Source: Bacteroidota bacterium
GTDB lineage: Bacteria; Bacteroidota; Bacteroidia; Chitinophagales; Chitinophagaceae
Assembly: GCA_018268105.1 (NCBI GenBank)
Contig: JAFDXG010000032.1
Coordinates: 1-64,000 of the forward strand
Direction: 5' to 3'
DNA length: 64,000 nucleotides
The notes under the pieces are model-generated. The model saw only the letters and a program-made list of their open reading frames with translations. It was not told where the DNA came from and made no database searches. Within the stretch, counting starts at the first letter, position 1; every line of letters starts with the position of its first letter. The position numbers were made by a program, and so were the translations under genes. This document shows, piece after piece, positions 1 to 10,251 of this stretch.

Positions 1-1022
1 CAGAAAATAAAATTCAGCATACGCCACGCAGAGTTGTCCCATATATTCCGGTTAATATAAAAAGGCTTTGTAGTAATATCACCTACACGAATAAAATATT
101 GTCCTTCTTTTTTGAAATCGCTGAAATCAATTGTTTCGAAATTTCCGATATGTGTTTTCTTTGATTGTATTTTTCCTTCATACACCATTCCGTTGCTTAT
201 TTTGTCAATGAGTTGAAACCTGCCATTATTGTTTTGCACATTTATTACCGCAGTTTTTTGACTTTCTACACCATAGCCTGAAGTGGAATAAATGATGCGG
301 TTGGGTGCAGGAGTCCAGCCACTCACCACTTCTGGGTTTTCAACGGTTTGTAATGTCACCGCATCAATATCAAATTTCAGCGAATCTCCCATAGTACGTT
401 CCTTTCCAAAAACTTCAATGGCGAATGACAACCTGGTTACTTTATCACGAGCCAGTTCACTCATTTCAACAAAACATTCATTCCACTGGCCATTGATCAG
501 GTTAATTTCATGATAACCTTCGCGGCCGTATTTATCCGGCACTTTTATTTTACCGTCATTCTCTACATACAGATTGAGGTAAATGCTATTGGCACCTTCG
601 CAGTTTGGATAGATGTAAAAGTGGATGCGGTTGTACTTTTCCCAGTTAGCGCCGTCTATCTGAAAATCTGCTTGCGACGTACCGAAGCCCAGGCCCCATC
701 CTAAGAATTGAGGATAGGTTGTAGGCGCTACCAATCTCATACTGTTCTTTCCGGAAATACTTCTTTCATCAGTAAGCCTCATTCCGCCTATTCCTTTATG
801 CGACCATTTGTTGAGTGTTTCCATATCACATATCATATCTGATACTAACACTTTTTTGGTAAGTCCGAAAGATTCGAATGATTTGTTGTAATCCAACGGT
901 AGAGGGCTATGCACATAACCGGTATTCCGAATATCTTCTTTTAATTTCTCATCTGTTTGTGCAAACAGCAGGCAAGCCGGGCTAAGGAACAACAGGGAAA
1001 TAACCAGAGTAATCTTTTTCAT
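1..1022 (-). CDS. Glycoside hydrolase family 9-like protein, N-terminal part (cut by window edge)
   Basis: An open frame runs from ATG at 1022 to the left edge without a stop, giving about 340 residues. Residues 1-21 form a signal peptide ending in LLFAQ. Residues about 55-215 look like a beta-sandwich carbohydrate-binding region (FLGWGLGFG, then YNRIHFYIYPN). Residues about 235-325 match the Ig-like domain that precedes GH9 catalytic domains (RIIYSTSGYG, then IDFSDF, then YFIRVGD). The catalytic (alpha/alpha)6 barrel would lie outside the window, so activity cannot be read here. Family knowledge suggests a secreted endoglucanase or related beta-glucan hydrolase. It lies 60 bases after the DoxX gene on the same strand and may share its transcript. 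Confidence 0.72.
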   Translation of the reverse strand, partial: MKKITLVISLLFLSPACLLFAQTDEKLKEDIRNTGYVHSPLPLDYNKSFESFGLTKKVLVSDMICDMETLNKWSHKGIGGMRLTDERSISGKNSMRLVAPTTYPQFLGWGLGFGTSQADFQIDGANWEKYNRIHFYIYPNCEGANSIYLNLYVENDGKIKVPDKYGREGYHEINLINGQWNECFVEMSELARDKVTRLSFAIEVFGKERTMGDSLKFDIDAVTLQTVENPEVVSGWTPAPNRIIYSTSGYGVESQKTAVINVQNNNGRFQLIDKISNGMVYEGKIQSKKTHIGNFETIDFSDFKKEGQYFIRVGDITTKPFYINRNIWDNSAWRMLNFIF

Positions 1023-1082
1023 AAATGAATTTCCTTTGTAGTTGTTGGTTTGATTAATAAAATTTTTATCAATTAGTTTTAA

Positions 1083-1502
1083 CTAATATCCAAGACGACG
1101 ATCAATGGAATACCTGCCGGATCCCATTAATAAAATTCCGATAGCGAGGATTAAATAAGTAGCCGGCAGTTCCCTTTCACCAAAAGCATCGTTGCCATGT
1201 ACAACAAAAAATACAACGATAAACTGAATCACAACCGGTATTGAAGCCAACCGGGTAAAAAATCCCAGGGCAATAGAAATAGCGCATACAAACTCTGCAA
1301 AAATTGCCAGGACGAGCGATGTTTTAATTCCTAAACCCAGGGGATTGAAGAATTCTGCAGTAGAAAGTTTGTCAAAATTTACAAGTTTGCTATAGCCATG
1401 TGTGAGAACTAATACTCCAAAGCCTATACGAATAATAAGATATCCTAAATCTGTAAGACCAGACTGCCCGGTAAAATTGATTTTTTTTAAGAATGATTTC
1501 AT
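1083..1502 (-). CDS. DoxX family membrane protein
   Basis: A 139-residue protein with four predicted membrane helices. It shows the DoxX-type opening (YLIIRIGFGVLVLTHGYSKL) near residues 21-40 and a polar C-terminus. DoxX proteins are small inner-membrane proteins of varied role, often linked to redox or thiol stress, and nothing here fixes the substrate. It sits between a GH20-like gene and a GH9-like gene on the same strand, which suggests co-transcription rather than a shared function. A short inverted repeat (1072-1087, ATTAGTT/AACTAAT) overlaps its stop codon. Confidence 0.8.
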   Translation of the reverse strand: MKSFLKKINFTGQSGLTDLGYLIIRIGFGVLVLTHGYSKLVNFDKLSTAEFFNPLGLGIKTSLVLAIFAEFVCAISIALGFFTRLASIPVVIQFIVVFFVVHGNDAFGERELPATYLILAIGILLMGSGRYSIDRRLGY

Positions 1503-1635
1503 GTTATTTATTATTGTTGATTTAAAAAGAAGCAGGTGTTTAGTTAATATTTATTTGCTGAAATTTTCTGTGAGAAGTGAGCTGATAAATGTGAAATACA
1601 CAAATTTGTCGCCTCACATTTCACTTATCAATGGT

Positions 1636-2757
1636 TTACTTAACTGATGCCAGCTCATTTACTCGTTTAAATAATTTATCAAAACAAGCCCACTGGCTGA
1701 GTCCTGTTGATGTTTTACCTGACTTAGCAGCCTGGCCTTCTTTTATAAAAGTACCCGCATCAGTCCATACCGTTTGCACCATTCCCTGAAAACGATCTTT
1801 CATTTCCGGTGTTGCATCTTTTCGGAAATTAACCATATCATTCACCTGCATAACCGCCAACTCGGGATTACGCCAGGGCGAAGTAGCAACACGCAATCCT
1901 TTCATAGCAAAATAAACAGCAGATTTATCTGCACGTTCATAGTGCCAGTCGCAAATCATTATATCTTTGGGAATCATATCAATTGACCTGTGAGTATTAT
2001 TGTAGCTGGCTTCCCACATACCATAGCCTGTTGACCTGCCATCGAGCAGACGATCACCCCATATCCATAATTCTCTTTTGTTTTGTGCAAGATGATCCCT
2101 GATTTTTCTAACCTCACCGGCAAAAAGTTCTGCCTTGTCACGACCCTGACAACGGGGACATTTATCATCGCCGAGGTAAAATACTTCATCCATTCCTGCA
2201 TGAAAGGCGTCTGACTCAAATGCTTCACATACTTCATCTACCAGTTCGAAAACCACTTTGTGCACATCGGGATGCAAAGGACAATAACTTTTACAATATA
2301 GTCCATCGGGGTTTGGCCATACATATTTCTCAGGCATTTTAACATGGGGCGTTTCATCAAACTCGGGATAAAATTTCAACAAACTGTATATAGTACCTGC
2401 CCAGGATTGATGACCCAGTAAATTGATTTGCGGGATAAGCCGGATATTATTCTTCCGGCAGGCAGTAACAAGTTTTTTGGCATCATGTTTAGATAAAGCC
2501 ACACTGTCACTGAAATTGGGATGACTGCTGTATTGATAATTCCAATCCACTCTTAATATAAGTGTATTGACGTTCCTGGGTTTCAGTTCATCTTTAATGA
2601 ATTGAATAAAATCATCCACTTCAGCAGGGTGTGGCGCTGCAATACATAGTCCCCGTACCGGCATCAGGGAATCTATTCTTTTTTGTGAAAAACTTATAGT
2701 TGACATGGCATGATTAAACAGCAGCAGAATAATGAAAAGGGAGGTTTTCTTTTTCAT
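1636..2757 (-). CDS. Secreted GH20-like glycoside hydrolase (beta-N-acetylhexosaminidase family)
   Basis: A 373-residue protein with a signal peptide (residues 1 to about 25). The rest forms a TIM-barrel-like catalytic domain without the usual GH20 N-terminal domain. The hallmark acidic pair of GH20 enzymes is visible as HAGMDEVFYLG, with Asp190 and Glu191. In the family the Glu is the acid/base and the Asp orients the substrate 2-acetamido group. A CxxC pair (Cys200, Cys203) follows. The protein is shorter than classical hexosaminidases (about 500-750 residues), so the substrate may be unusual. Its neighbours are a DoxX gene and a GH9-like gene downstream on the same strand. Confidence 0.75.
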   Translation of the reverse strand: MKKKTSLFIILLLFNHAMSTISFSQKRIDSLMPVRGLCIAAPHPAEVDDFIQFIKDELKPRNVNTLILRVDWNYQYSSHPNFSDSVALSKHDAKKLVTACRKNNIRLIPQINLLGHQSWAGTIYSLLKFYPEFDETPHVKMPEKYVWPNPDGLYCKSYCPLHPDVHKVVFELVDEVCEAFESDAFHAGMDEVFYLGDDKCPRCQGRDKAELFAGEVRKIRDHLAQNKRELWIWGDRLLDGRSTGYGMWEASYNNTHRSIDMIPKDIMICDWHYERADKSAVYFAMKGLRVATSPWRNPELAVMQVNDMVNFRKDATPEMKDRFQGMVQTVWTDAGTFIKEGQAAKSGKTSTGLSQWACFDKLFKRVNELASVK

Positions 2758-2994
2758 ATTTTTTGAGCAATAGTTTTGGATAAATAAATATATGAGATAA
2801 TTCGCATTATTAAGATAATAAACCTCAATAGAAGATGTAAATTTTTATTAAAATGGAAAAATCAACATGGTGTCTAAACCATCAACTGACTTTTAAGTAA
2901 TAATTCTACCCATTAAAACTTCTGCAACAATTTAATTTGCATATAGAAGAGGGGTGGCAGATATACACCAACTATATAATTTGAAAATCGAAAA

Positions 2995-4164
2995 TCACCT
3001 CTTCTCTATTGGCACAAACTCCCTGTTATCAGGTCCGGTATAATTAGCACTGGGTCTTATGATCTTTCCGTCCTGTCGCTGCTCTATAATATGTGCACTC
3101 CAACCTGTAATGCGGGAAATAACAAACAGTGGTGTAAAAAACAAAGTGGGTACCCCCATAAGATGATAAGATACTGCTGAAAACCAGTCGAGGTTAGGAA
3201 ACATTTTCTTCTCGTTCCACATCAGTGTTTCAAGATTTTCTGCTATATCAAAAAGTAATGTATCTCCGGCTTCTTTCGAAAGCTTCCGTGCCACTTCTTT
3301 AATTACTTTATTTCTTGGGTCAGACACAGTATATACCGGGTGCCCGAATCCAATGATTACTTCTTTTTTTTCAAGCCTTGCTTTTATATCATCAATAGCT
3401 CCTTCAACAGATGAATAACGGCTTTGAATATCAAATGCCACTTCATTGGCTCCGCCATGTTTAGGACCGCGCAAAGCGCCAATGGCACCGGTTACTGCCG
3501 AGTATATATCTGAACCCGTACCCGCAATGACACGGGCGGTAAATGTGGAGGCGTTGAACTCATGTTCCGCATACAGGTTAAGCGAAACCTGCATAGCCTT
3601 TTCCCAGGATGTTGAAGCCTTTTTCCCATGCAACAGATGCAGAAAATGAGCACCAATCGTTTCATCATCCGTTTCGGTTTCGATCCTTTTTCCGTTGTGC
3701 GAAAAATGATACCAATACAATAGCGCTGAAGCATAAGAGGCCATCAGCTTATCAGCTATATCTCTTGCCCCTGCAAGATTATGATCTTCCTTTTCGGGAC
3801 TTACCGTTCCCAACACTGAAGTATAGCTGCGCAATACATCCATGGGATGGGCAGAGGCAGGTATTTGCTCCAACACTTTTTTTACAACAGCGGGTAGCCC
3901 CCGTAGTGATTGGAGTTTTGTTTGATAAGCCTTCAGTTTTGCCCGGTTGGGCAATATACCATGAATAAGCAAATAAGCCACTTCTTCAAAAGAGGCAGCT
4001 TCTGCTATATCAAGTATATCATAACCCCGATAATGAAGGTCATTGCCACTTTTGCCCACTGTACAAAGAGCTGTATTGCCTGCGGTTACTCCGGAAAGCG
4101 CTACGCTTTTTTTGGGTTTAAATGTCGTTGACGTATAGGATGTTTCACTCATAACGCTGTTCAT
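2995..4164 (-). CDS. prpC: 2-methylcitrate synthase / citrate synthase family
   Basis: A 389-residue citrate-synthase fold enzyme. The catalytic residues of the family are visible: His236 in GPKHGGAN, His275 in GFGHPVYT and Asp326 in PNLDWFSA. It overlaps the upstream prpB by 4 bases, and this pairing, more than the sequence alone, points to 2-methylcitrate synthase. That enzyme condenses propionyl-CoA with oxaloacetate in the cytoplasm as the first step of the methylcitrate cycle. Plain citrate synthase activity cannot be excluded. No prpD-type dehydratase is present in the window, so that step must be supplied elsewhere. Confidence 0.88.
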   Translation of the reverse strand: MNSVMSETSYTSTTFKPKKSVALSGVTAGNTALCTVGKSGNDLHYRGYDILDIAEAASFEEVAYLLIHGILPNRAKLKAYQTKLQSLRGLPAVVKKVLEQIPASAHPMDVLRSYTSVLGTVSPEKEDHNLAGARDIADKLMASYASALLYWYHFSHNGKRIETETDDETIGAHFLHLLHGKKASTSWEKAMQVSLNLYAEHEFNASTFTARVIAGTGSDIYSAVTGAIGALRGPKHGGANEVAFDIQSRYSSVEGAIDDIKARLEKKEVIIGFGHPVYTVSDPRNKVIKEVARKLSKEAGDTLLFDIAENLETLMWNEKKMFPNLDWFSAVSYHLMGVPTLFFTPLFVISRITGWSAHIIEQRQDGKIIRPSANYTGPDNREFVPIEKR

Positions 4165-5060
4165 TTTTGTGTTTTGAAAAGATCATCCAGTTTTTTCTCA
4201 AAGGTGTAATATCCGATACTGTCGTACAACTCAGCACGAGTTTGCATCATAGTAATAATATTCTTTTGAGTGCCTTCTTTGCGTATGGTTTCAAACACAG
4301 TTTCTGCTGCTTTATTGGCAGCTCGAAAAGCAGAAAGCGGATAAAGAATCAGCCCTACGCCTGCATCAGCCAGTTCCTCTTTAGTCCATAAAGGAGTCAT
4401 TCCAAACTCAGTGATATTTGCTAATACCGGTATCCCGGTAGCATCAGTAAATTTTTTGTATTGATGCAATTCTTTTACGGCCTCTGCAAATATAAAATCT
4501 GCACCGGCTTCTTTATAGGCTATAGCCCTTTCCAGTGCTTTGTCCAATCCCTCATTAGCCAATGCATCTGTGCGTGCCCCCAATACAAATGCCTGATCGG
4601 TACGTGCGTCTGCGGCCGCCTTTATCCTGTCGGTCATTTCCTCTTTACTTACTATCTCTTTACCCGGACGGTGGCCGCACCGTTTGGCGCCTACCTGGTC
4701 TTCTATATGCAATGCACCGGCGCCGGCTTTGATCAATGATTTTACCGTGCGGGCTACATTAAATGCAGAAGGTCCAAATCCGGTATCAACATCTACCAGC
4801 AATGGAGTATCCGTAACATTGGTAATACGATATATATCCGTCAATACATCATCCAGCGTTGTAATACCCAGGTCTGGTATACCCAGCGAGCCTGCCGCTA
4901 CGCCACCACCGGAAAGATAAATCGCTTTAAATCCGGCCTGGGTGGCAAGTAAAGCATGATTAGCATTAATTGTTCCAACTACCTGAAGCGGATTTTCTTC
5001 AACCATAGCTGCCCTGAAACGTTGACCGGCCGATACAAACGATGCTTTTTCTGCTGACAT
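4161..5060 (-). CDS. prpB: 2-methylisocitrate lyase
   Basis: A 299-residue member of the isocitrate lyase/PEP mutase superfamily. The active-site signature KRCGHRPGK is present around residues 126-134, with the catalytic Cys at about 128. The metal-binding stretch VDVDTGFG is near residue 90. It cleaves 2-methylisocitrate to pyruvate and succinate, closing the methylcitrate route opened by the overlapping prpC. I chose ATG at 5060 over a GTG two codons upstream. The start lies 52 bases from that of the divergent bshB1, so the short gap must carry both promoters. The succinate produced could feed the sdh operon nearby. Confidence 0.9.
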   Translation of the reverse strand: MSAEKASFVSAGQRFRAAMVEENPLQVVGTINANHALLATQAGFKAIYLSGGGVAAGSLGIPDLGITTLDDVLTDIYRITNVTDTPLLVDVDTGFGPSAFNVARTVKSLIKAGAGALHIEDQVGAKRCGHRPGKEIVSKEEMTDRIKAAADARTDQAFVLGARTDALANEGLDKALERAIAYKEAGADFIFAEAVKELHQYKKFTDATGIPVLANITEFGMTPLWTKEELADAGVGLILYPLSAFRAANKAAETVFETIRKEGTQKNIITMMQTRAELYDSIGYYTFEKKLDDLFKTQK

Positions 5061-5099
5061 GCGCACAAGTTAGCCCAATTTTATATTTAATAAATCATT

Positions 5100-5107
5100 T
5101 ACTTTTG
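5100..5107 (+). promoter_or_regulatory. -7 promoter element of bshB1
   Basis: TACTTTTG matches the Bacteroidota -7 consensus TAnnTTTG. Only five bases (AACCC) separate it from the ATG at 5113, so transcription should start at or next to the start codon. No good -33 TTTG is visible at the usual spacing. Confidence 0.6.
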
Positions 5108-5112
5108 AACCC

Positions 5113-5850
5113 ATGAAATTGGATTTATTGGCTATAGCAGTGCATCCCGACGATGTAGAGTTGGGATGTGCAGGCGTATTAATGATGGAAAAACAACATG
5201 GCAAAAAAACCGGTGTGGTTGACCTTACCTATGGTGAGTTGGGAACAAGGGGCAGTGTGGAAATAAGAAAACGCGAAGCTGCTAAAGCAGCAGAGATTAT
5301 GGAACTGGATGCAAGAGAGAATCTTGGAATGGCGGACGGATTTTTTAAAAATGATGAAGCGCATCAACGAAGGCTGATACAGGCTATAAGAAAATATCAA
5401 CCGGAGATTGTATTAGCCAATGCCCTTGACGACCGGCATCCGGATCATGGCCGTGCAGGCCATCTTATTAAGGATGCCTGCTTCCTGAGCGGGTTGAGAA
5501 AAATTGAAACGAGGGATGATCTGGGAAACCTGCAAACGCACTGGCGCCCTAAATATATATTCCATTATATTCAGGACAGGTATTATTCTCCTGATTTTGT
5601 GTATGATATCACGCCGGTATTTGAAAAAAAAATTGAGTCAATAAAAGCTTATTCTTCTCAATTTTATTCGGAACTATATACGGGCGATGAACCACAAACC
5701 TATATTTCCTCACCTGAATTTCTCAACGCGGTAATTGGCAGACATGCAATGTTTGGTAAAATGATTGGTGTGCTTTATGCAGAAGGTTTTAACACGGAAA
5801 AGATGATTGGGATAAACAACTTTGAGGCTTTTATCCAAAAGGATACTTAA
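5113..5850 (+). CDS. bshB1: Bacillithiol biosynthesis deacetylase BshB1
   Basis: A 245-residue LmbE/PIG-L family deacetylase. The zinc-binding motif AVHPDDVELG is at residues 9-18, and the second conserved block (DDRHPDHGRAGH) is near residues 105-116. BshB1 removes the acetyl group from GlcNAc-malate, giving GlcN-malate for bacillithiol, the main low-molecular-weight thiol of many Bacteroidota. The opening (MKLDLLAIAVHPDD) and length are typical of BshB1 rather than of generic LmbE proteins. The gene is monocistronic, overlaps the convergent urea transporter gene by 20 bases at the 3' end, and appears to be transcribed without a leader. Confidence 0.92.
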   Translation: MKLDLLAIAVHPDDVELGCAGVLMMEKQHGKKTGVVDLTYGELGTRGSVEIRKREAAKAAEIMELDARENLGMADGFFKNDEAHQRRLIQAIRKYQPEIVLANALDDRHPDHGRAGHLIKDACFLSGLRKIETRDDLGNLQTHWRPKYIFHYIQDRYYSPDFVYDITPVFEKKIESIKAYSSQFYSELYTGDEPQTYISSPEFLNAVIGRHAMFGKMIGVLYAEGFNTEKMIGINNFEAFIQKDT

Positions 5851-6718
5851 ATATTTTTTGAATCAGCAAGGTAATCCATGTACCGGCAACAAAAGGGAAA
5901 GTGAGGACGCCACCTGCTTTATCCAGCGTATGAAAATCTAAGAGAAGATTATGTATTACTATGGTAATCACTGTGCCGATCAGCGCCCAAAGCCAGCCGC
6001 CTTGCTTATCTTCAGAAAATGCAATAGCAGCCAATACAGCATTGAAGCCAAACAATCCCATTTGAATCTGATCAATGGGTTGGTTATTCATCTTAGATAA
6101 TACAGCGCCCAATAGAGAAGCAGCTGATCCATACCAGGCTGCAACCGGATTACTGATATAAACGGCTATTAAAAAAATTATACCAGCCGGTATTTTTTCC
6201 TGGAACATTACTTCGCCAAAACCGTTGGTCATAGCTAAAAAATAGTTGAATTGCCCCTGCCCGAATGTTGACTGATTCAGTACCGAGGGCGAAACTTCTA
6301 AATAAGGTTTTAGAAAAAAAATGAAAGCCCACGTAACAACGATAAAAGGAAAAGTGTATGCAGGTATTTTTTGAATGATAAATAAATGTTGAATGACGGC
6401 CGCCAGTATTCCCCCAATAATTATTAAGAACCATAAGAGAGCATTACTTTCAAATAGAAAAACCAGTGCAATACCAACTAAGGCCGGGCTGAAACCGTAT
6501 AAACCAGCATTAATTTCTTTCAGATCAAATTTTAATAACCGAGAGATTATAGTTCCTGCAGTTGTGGCTGCAATTGCTGCTACTCCGTATTGCCAGCCTC
6601 CTATAAAAAGTCCGGTAATAAAAAGAAGACCTGTCCACTTGTTTTCCTGCAACATAATCTGCCCGGTTCCTTTTAGGATTTGATCAGCAAAAGGCAGTTT
6701 TTCGAAGTATTTATTCAT
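5831..6718 (-). CDS. Urea transporter family protein
   Basis: A 295-residue protein of about ten hydrophobic segments in two homologous halves, as in UT-family urea channels. The paired family motifs are visible: INAGLYGFSPALVGIAL in the first half and MGLFGFNAVLAAIAF in the second. UT proteins pass urea through the inner membrane down its gradient. No urease genes occur in the window, so the urea source or use is not shown. The 3' end overlaps bshB1 by 20 bases (convergent), and the gene seems to stand alone. Confidence 0.85.
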   Translation of the reverse strand: MNKYFEKLPFADQILKGTGQIMLQENKWTGLLFITGLFIGGWQYGVAAIAATTAGTIISRLLKFDLKEINAGLYGFSPALVGIALVFLFESNALLWFLIIIGGILAAVIQHLFIIQKIPAYTFPFIVVTWAFIFFLKPYLEVSPSVLNQSTFGQGQFNYFLAMTNGFGEVMFQEKIPAGIIFLIAVYISNPVAAWYGSAASLLGAVLSKMNNQPIDQIQMGLFGFNAVLAAIAFSEDKQGGWLWALIGTVITIVIHNLLLDFHTLDKAGGVLTFPFVAGTWITLLIQKIFKYPFG

Positions 6719-6784
6719 GAATTGAAATCTGATGCAATTTATTAGTGATCATAACTAATAAAGAAAATACAAACATAGACAATA

Positions 6785-6792
6785 TAGATTTG
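6785..6792 (+). promoter_or_regulatory. Candidate -7 element upstream of the pre-sdh hypothetical gene
   Basis: TAGATTTG matches TAnnTTTG 60 bases before the ATG at 6853. A weaker candidate, a partial match (TATTTG) at about 6826-6831, lies closer to the gene, so which one is used is unclear. Confidence 0.35.
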
Positions 6793-6852
6793 CCTCCGGG
6801 AGATTGACCTGCCGGAAAAACTTCGATATTTGCATCAGGAAGAACTATAAGT

Positions 6853-7419
6853 ATGCACGATATTGAACCTTTTTATAACTGGCAACATCTTTATACCTCC
6901 TCTGAGGATCCTCGCTCTCCATTTTTTGGAAGAGAACACAATGAGTTTGTATATACCCAAACTATCTATAATTATTATATACATCCGCAGTGGGATGAAT
7001 TTGGATCAAGAACTCTTTATCTTAAAATATTATTTGCCGATTACGACCAGGGTTTTGCCATTATAGAGCTCATTGGTGAATGGAATGATGCTATCGAAAA
7101 TGATATTCAATCGTTGCGGAGAGCAGTTACGGATATTTTATTTTATGAGGGCATAAGAAGGTTTATACTTATAGCCGATAATGTACTCAATTTTCACAGC
7201 AGCGATGATAGTTATTACGAAGACTGGTTCCAGGAGTTGAATGAAGAGGGAGGCTGGGTAGTTTTGCTTAATATGCCGGAGCAGTCGCAACAGGATTTTA
7301 AAAAGGCTCATCTTGACCGGTATATAGCGTTGCTTGATTTCCCCAACTGGCGGACCCTGCAGCCACAACATCTGTTTCAAACGGTAGACAATTTTTTGCA
7401 AAGAAAACTTGATATCTAA
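6853..7419 (+). CDS. Conserved hypothetical protein upstream of sdhC
   Basis: A 188-residue cytoplasmic protein with no signal peptide or membrane segment. It is acidic and rich in aromatic residues (YNWQHLY, NYYIHPQWDEFG). A central alternating hydrophobic pattern (LYLKILFADYDQGFAIIEL) suggests a mixed alpha/beta fold. I do not recognise a named domain. It ends 81 bases before sdhC on the same strand, but a -7 element lies in that gap, so it is probably transcribed separately as well. Its steady position ahead of sdh would be worth testing in relatives. The function is unknown. Confidence 0.75.
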   Translation: MHDIEPFYNWQHLYTSSEDPRSPFFGREHNEFVYTQTIYNYYIHPQWDEFGSRTLYLKILFADYDQGFAIIELIGEWNDAIENDIQSLRRAVTDILFYEGIRRFILIADNVLNFHSSDDSYYEDWFQELNEEGGWVVLLNMPEQSQQDFKKAHLDRYIALLDFPNWRTLQPQHLFQTVDNFLQRKLDI

Positions 7420-7457
7420 AAAAAATACCAAACTGATTTTTGACAGCGTTTGTGTGT

Positions 7458-7465
7458 TACTTTTG
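7458..7465 (+). promoter_or_regulatory. -7 promoter element of the sdh operon
   Basis: TACTTTTG matches TAnnTTTG 35 bases before the sdhC ATG at 7501, predicting a leader of about 30 bases. A TTTG lies upstream at 7439-7442, but its spacing of 15 bases is shorter than the usual 19-21. Confidence 0.55.
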
Positions 7466-7500
7466 TAACGATTAACTTTATCTAACCACTTCTTCTGAAT

Positions 7501-8202
7501 ATGACCTGGAAACAAATCTTCACATCTTCCGTTGGGAAGAAATTTGTGATGGCGCTCACCGGCGTTTCTTTGATAGCTTTTTTAGTTGTGCATGTAGGTA
7601 TTAATGCCTGTATATGGGCAAATGACGATGGGGCAATGTTTAACCGAGCTGCTCATTTTATGGGAAGCACGGTTGTCATCCGCATCATGGAAGTAGGGCT
7701 TTTTGCCGGAATTCTGCTGCATATTGTGCAGGGAATTATGATCGAAATGGAAAACAGGAGCAAACGCAGTATCGGCTATCAAATACCGCTTGGTAACAGA
7801 GGTAGCAAATGGTACAGCCGCAGTATGGGGCTGCTGGGAACGCTCATTCTGTTATTTCTGATTATGCATATTTATCATTTCTGGACTCCCAGCCGGCTTG
7901 GAGGAATTGGAAACATTCATGAGCTTGGAATGACAACCATTGACGGAAAAGAGTATGACAATTTGTTTGGAGAAATGATTAAAGTGTTTCAATCGCCTGT
8001 CGTTGTTTTACTATATGTGCTGGCATGTATTTCACTGGCATATCACCTGCTGCATGGTTTTGCTAGTGCGTTCAGAACGCTTGGGTTACACAATCAGCGT
8101 TATTACACGATTGTAAAGAGTATTGGAAACATTTTTTCTGTGATTGTACCTATAGCATTTGCCATGATGCCTATTTCTATTTATTTAGGCTGGATAAAAT
8201 AA
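7501..8202 (+). CDS. sdhC: Succinate dehydrogenase cytochrome b subunit
   Basis: A 233-residue inner-membrane protein with five predicted helices, the size of the single di-heme cytochrome b subunit of Bacteroidota succinate:quinone reductases (no separate SdhD). Histidines suitable as heme ligands lie in helices, in VVHVGINAC, GILLHIVQG, IMHIYHFW and AYHLLHGF. It anchors SdhA and SdhB to the membrane and passes electrons between the iron-sulfur clusters and menaquinone. It is the first gene of sdhC-sdhA-(GGCT)-sdhB and has its own -7 element upstream. Confidence 0.93.
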   Translation: MTWKQIFTSSVGKKFVMALTGVSLIAFLVVHVGINACIWANDDGAMFNRAAHFMGSTVVIRIMEVGLFAGILLHIVQGIMIEMENRSKRSIGYQIPLGNRGSKWYSRSMGLLGTLILLFLIMHIYHFWTPSRLGGIGNIHELGMTTIDGKEYDNLFGEMIKVFQSPVVVLLYVLACISLAYHLLHGFASAFRTLGLHNQRYYTIVKSIGNIFSVIVPIAFAMMPISIYLGWIK

Positions 8203-8267
8203 AATCAATACCGTTTTATAAACGAAACTGTTAATCAATCTGATCAAATCATCAACGTAATTAAGCT

Positions 8268-10244
8268 ATGTTGAATTCAAAAATACCTCCCGGAAAGTTA
8301 GAAGAAAAATGGACCGATTATAAAGGACATGTAAAACTTGTTAACCCGGCCAACAAACGTAAGCTTGAAGTGATCGTTGTAGGCACCGGGCTTGCCGGCG
8401 CTTCCGCAGCCGCATCACTGGGTGAACTGGGATACAGGGTAAAAGCGTACTGTTTTCAGGATTCTCCCCGCAGAGCTCATTCCATTGCAGCCCAGGGAGG
8501 AATTAATGCGGCTAAGAATTATCAAAACGACGGAGATTCTGTTTTCCGTCTTTTTTATGATACTATCAAAGGCGGGGACTACAGATCCCGCGAATCCAAT
8601 GTGCACAGGCTGGCAGAGATCAGTGCCAATATCATAGACCAGTGCGTGGCCCAGGGAGTGCCTTTTGCAAGAGAATATGGCGGGCTGCTTGCCAACCGGT
8701 CTTTCGGTGGTGTACAGGTAAAAAGAACTTTCTATGCGGCGGGTCAAACCGGTCAGCAACTATTGTTAGGGGCGTACCAGGCACTGGAACGGCAGATTGC
8801 ATTGGGAAATGTAACAATGTACACCCGGCATGAAATGCATGACGTGGTAGTAATAGATGGAAAAGCCCGGGGCATCATCTGCAGAAACCTGGTAACCGGC
8901 GAACTTGAAAGACATTTCGGGCATGCAGTACTGTTATGTTCCGGTGGATATGGTAATGTTTTTTATCTTTCTACCAATGCTATGGGCAGCAATGTTACCG
9001 CAGCCTGGAAAGCCCATAAAAAAGGTGCGTTTTTTGCCAATCCCTGTTTTACACAGATACATCCGACATGTATACCTGTTACAGGCGATCATCAGAGCAA
9101 GCTGACACTTATGTCGGAATCTTTACGTAATGATGGCCGCATCTGGGTTCCCAAAAAACAAGGTGATACCCGCAAGGCAAATGATATTCCCGAAGAAGAA
9201 AGGGATTACTATCTCGAAAGAAGGTACCCGGCCTTTGGTAACCTGGTTCCGAGAGATGTAGCATCACGGGCCGCTAAAGAAAGATGTGATGCGGGTTATG
9301 GTGTTGGCACAACTAAACAGGCAGTTTATCTCGACTTCAAATATAATCTCATCAATAAATACGGAAAAGCAGAAGCAAGCAAACAGGGTATTGAAAACCC
9401 AGATACCGAAACCCTGGTAAAGCTGGGTAAGGAAGTAGTAAAAGAGGAATACGGCAACCTCTTTGATATGTATGAAAAAATTACGGGTGAAAATCCTTAT
9501 GAAGTGCCTATGCGCATTTACCCGGCAGTGCATTATACCATGGGCGGTCTTTGGGTAGATTATGAACTAAAAACTACTGTTGACGGGCTGTATGCATTAG
9601 GTGAAGCCAATTTCAGCGACCATGGTGCAAATCGTCTTGGAGCATCCGCACTGATGCAGGGACTGGCAGACGGATACTTTGTTATACCCTATACATTGGG
9701 TAATTATCTTGCCGGCGAAATTGGTACCAGGCCAATTCCTACAACACATGAAGCATTTGAAAATGCAGAAAAAGATGTGAAGGATCGTATTGATAAGCTC
9801 ATGAATATAAAAGGCAAGCAATCAGTAGAAAGTTTCCACAAAAGACTTGGGAAAATTATGTGGGAAAAATGTGGCATGGCGCGCAATGAACAGGGGTTGA
9901 AAGAAGCAATTGAAGAGATCAGGACGTTGCGGAAAGAATTTTGGAACAATGTGCGTATCCCGGGGGATATCAAAGAAATGAATAATGAGCTCGACAAGGC
10001 GAACAGGGTAGCAGACTTTATAGAGCTTGGCGAGCTGATGTGCTTAGATGCCCTGGAGAGGGCGGAAAGCTGCGGCGGTCATTTCCGGGAAGAAAGCCAG
10101 ACAGAAGAGGGAGAGGCGCTGCGCAACGATGATAAGTTTATGTATGTAGCCGCATGGGAATATAAAGGCGAAAGCAACTGGCAGCTCAATAAAGAAGACC
10201 TGATATATGAAGAGATAAAGCCGACGCAAAGGAATTATAAATAA
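8268..10244 (+). CDS. sdhA: Succinate dehydrogenase / fumarate reductase flavoprotein subunit
   Basis: A 658-residue flavoprotein. The dinucleotide-binding motif [18 protein letters not shown] is at about residues 38-55, followed by [14 protein letters not shown], which contains the histidine expected to carry covalent FAD. Substrate-site blocks HPTCIP, the [10 protein letters not shown] region and the C-terminal domain are intact. It oxidises succinate to fumarate in the TCA cycle, facing the cytoplasm. The length fits the Bacteroidota form (about 640-660 residues). It follows sdhC by 65 bases. Unusually, about 650 bases holding another gene separate it from sdhB. Confidence 0.96.
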   Translation: MLNSKIPPGKLEEKWTDYKGHVKLVNPANKRKLEVIVVGTGLAGASAAASLGELGYRVKAYCFQDSPRRAHSIAAQGGINAAKNYQNDGDSVFRLFYDTIKGGDYRSRESNVHRLAEISANIIDQCVAQGVPFAREYGGLLANRSFGGVQVKRTFYAAGQTGQQLLLGAYQALERQIALGNVTMYTRHEMHDVVVIDGKARGIICRNLVTGELERHFGHAVLLCSGGYGNVFYLSTNAMGSNVTAAWKAHKKGAFFANPCFTQIHPTCIPVTGDHQSKLTLMSESLRNDGRIWVPKKQGDTRKANDIPEEERDYYLERRYPAFGNLVPRDVASRAAKERCDAGYGVGTTKQAVYLDFKYNLINKYGKAEASKQGIENPDTETLVKLGKEVVKEEYGNLFDMYEKITGENPYEVPMRIYPAVHYTMGGLWVDYELKTTVDGLYALGEANFSDHGANRLGASALMQGLADGYFVIPYTLGNYLAGEIGTRPIPTTHEAFENAEKDVKDRIDKLMNIKGKQSVESFHKRLGKIMWEKCGMARNEQGLKEAIEEIRTLRKEFWNNVRIPGDIKEMNNELDKANRVADFIELGELMCLDALERAESCGGHFREESQTEEGEALRNDDKFMYVAAWEYKGESNWQLNKEDLIYEEIKPTQRNYK

Positions 10245-10251
10245 TTACAAC

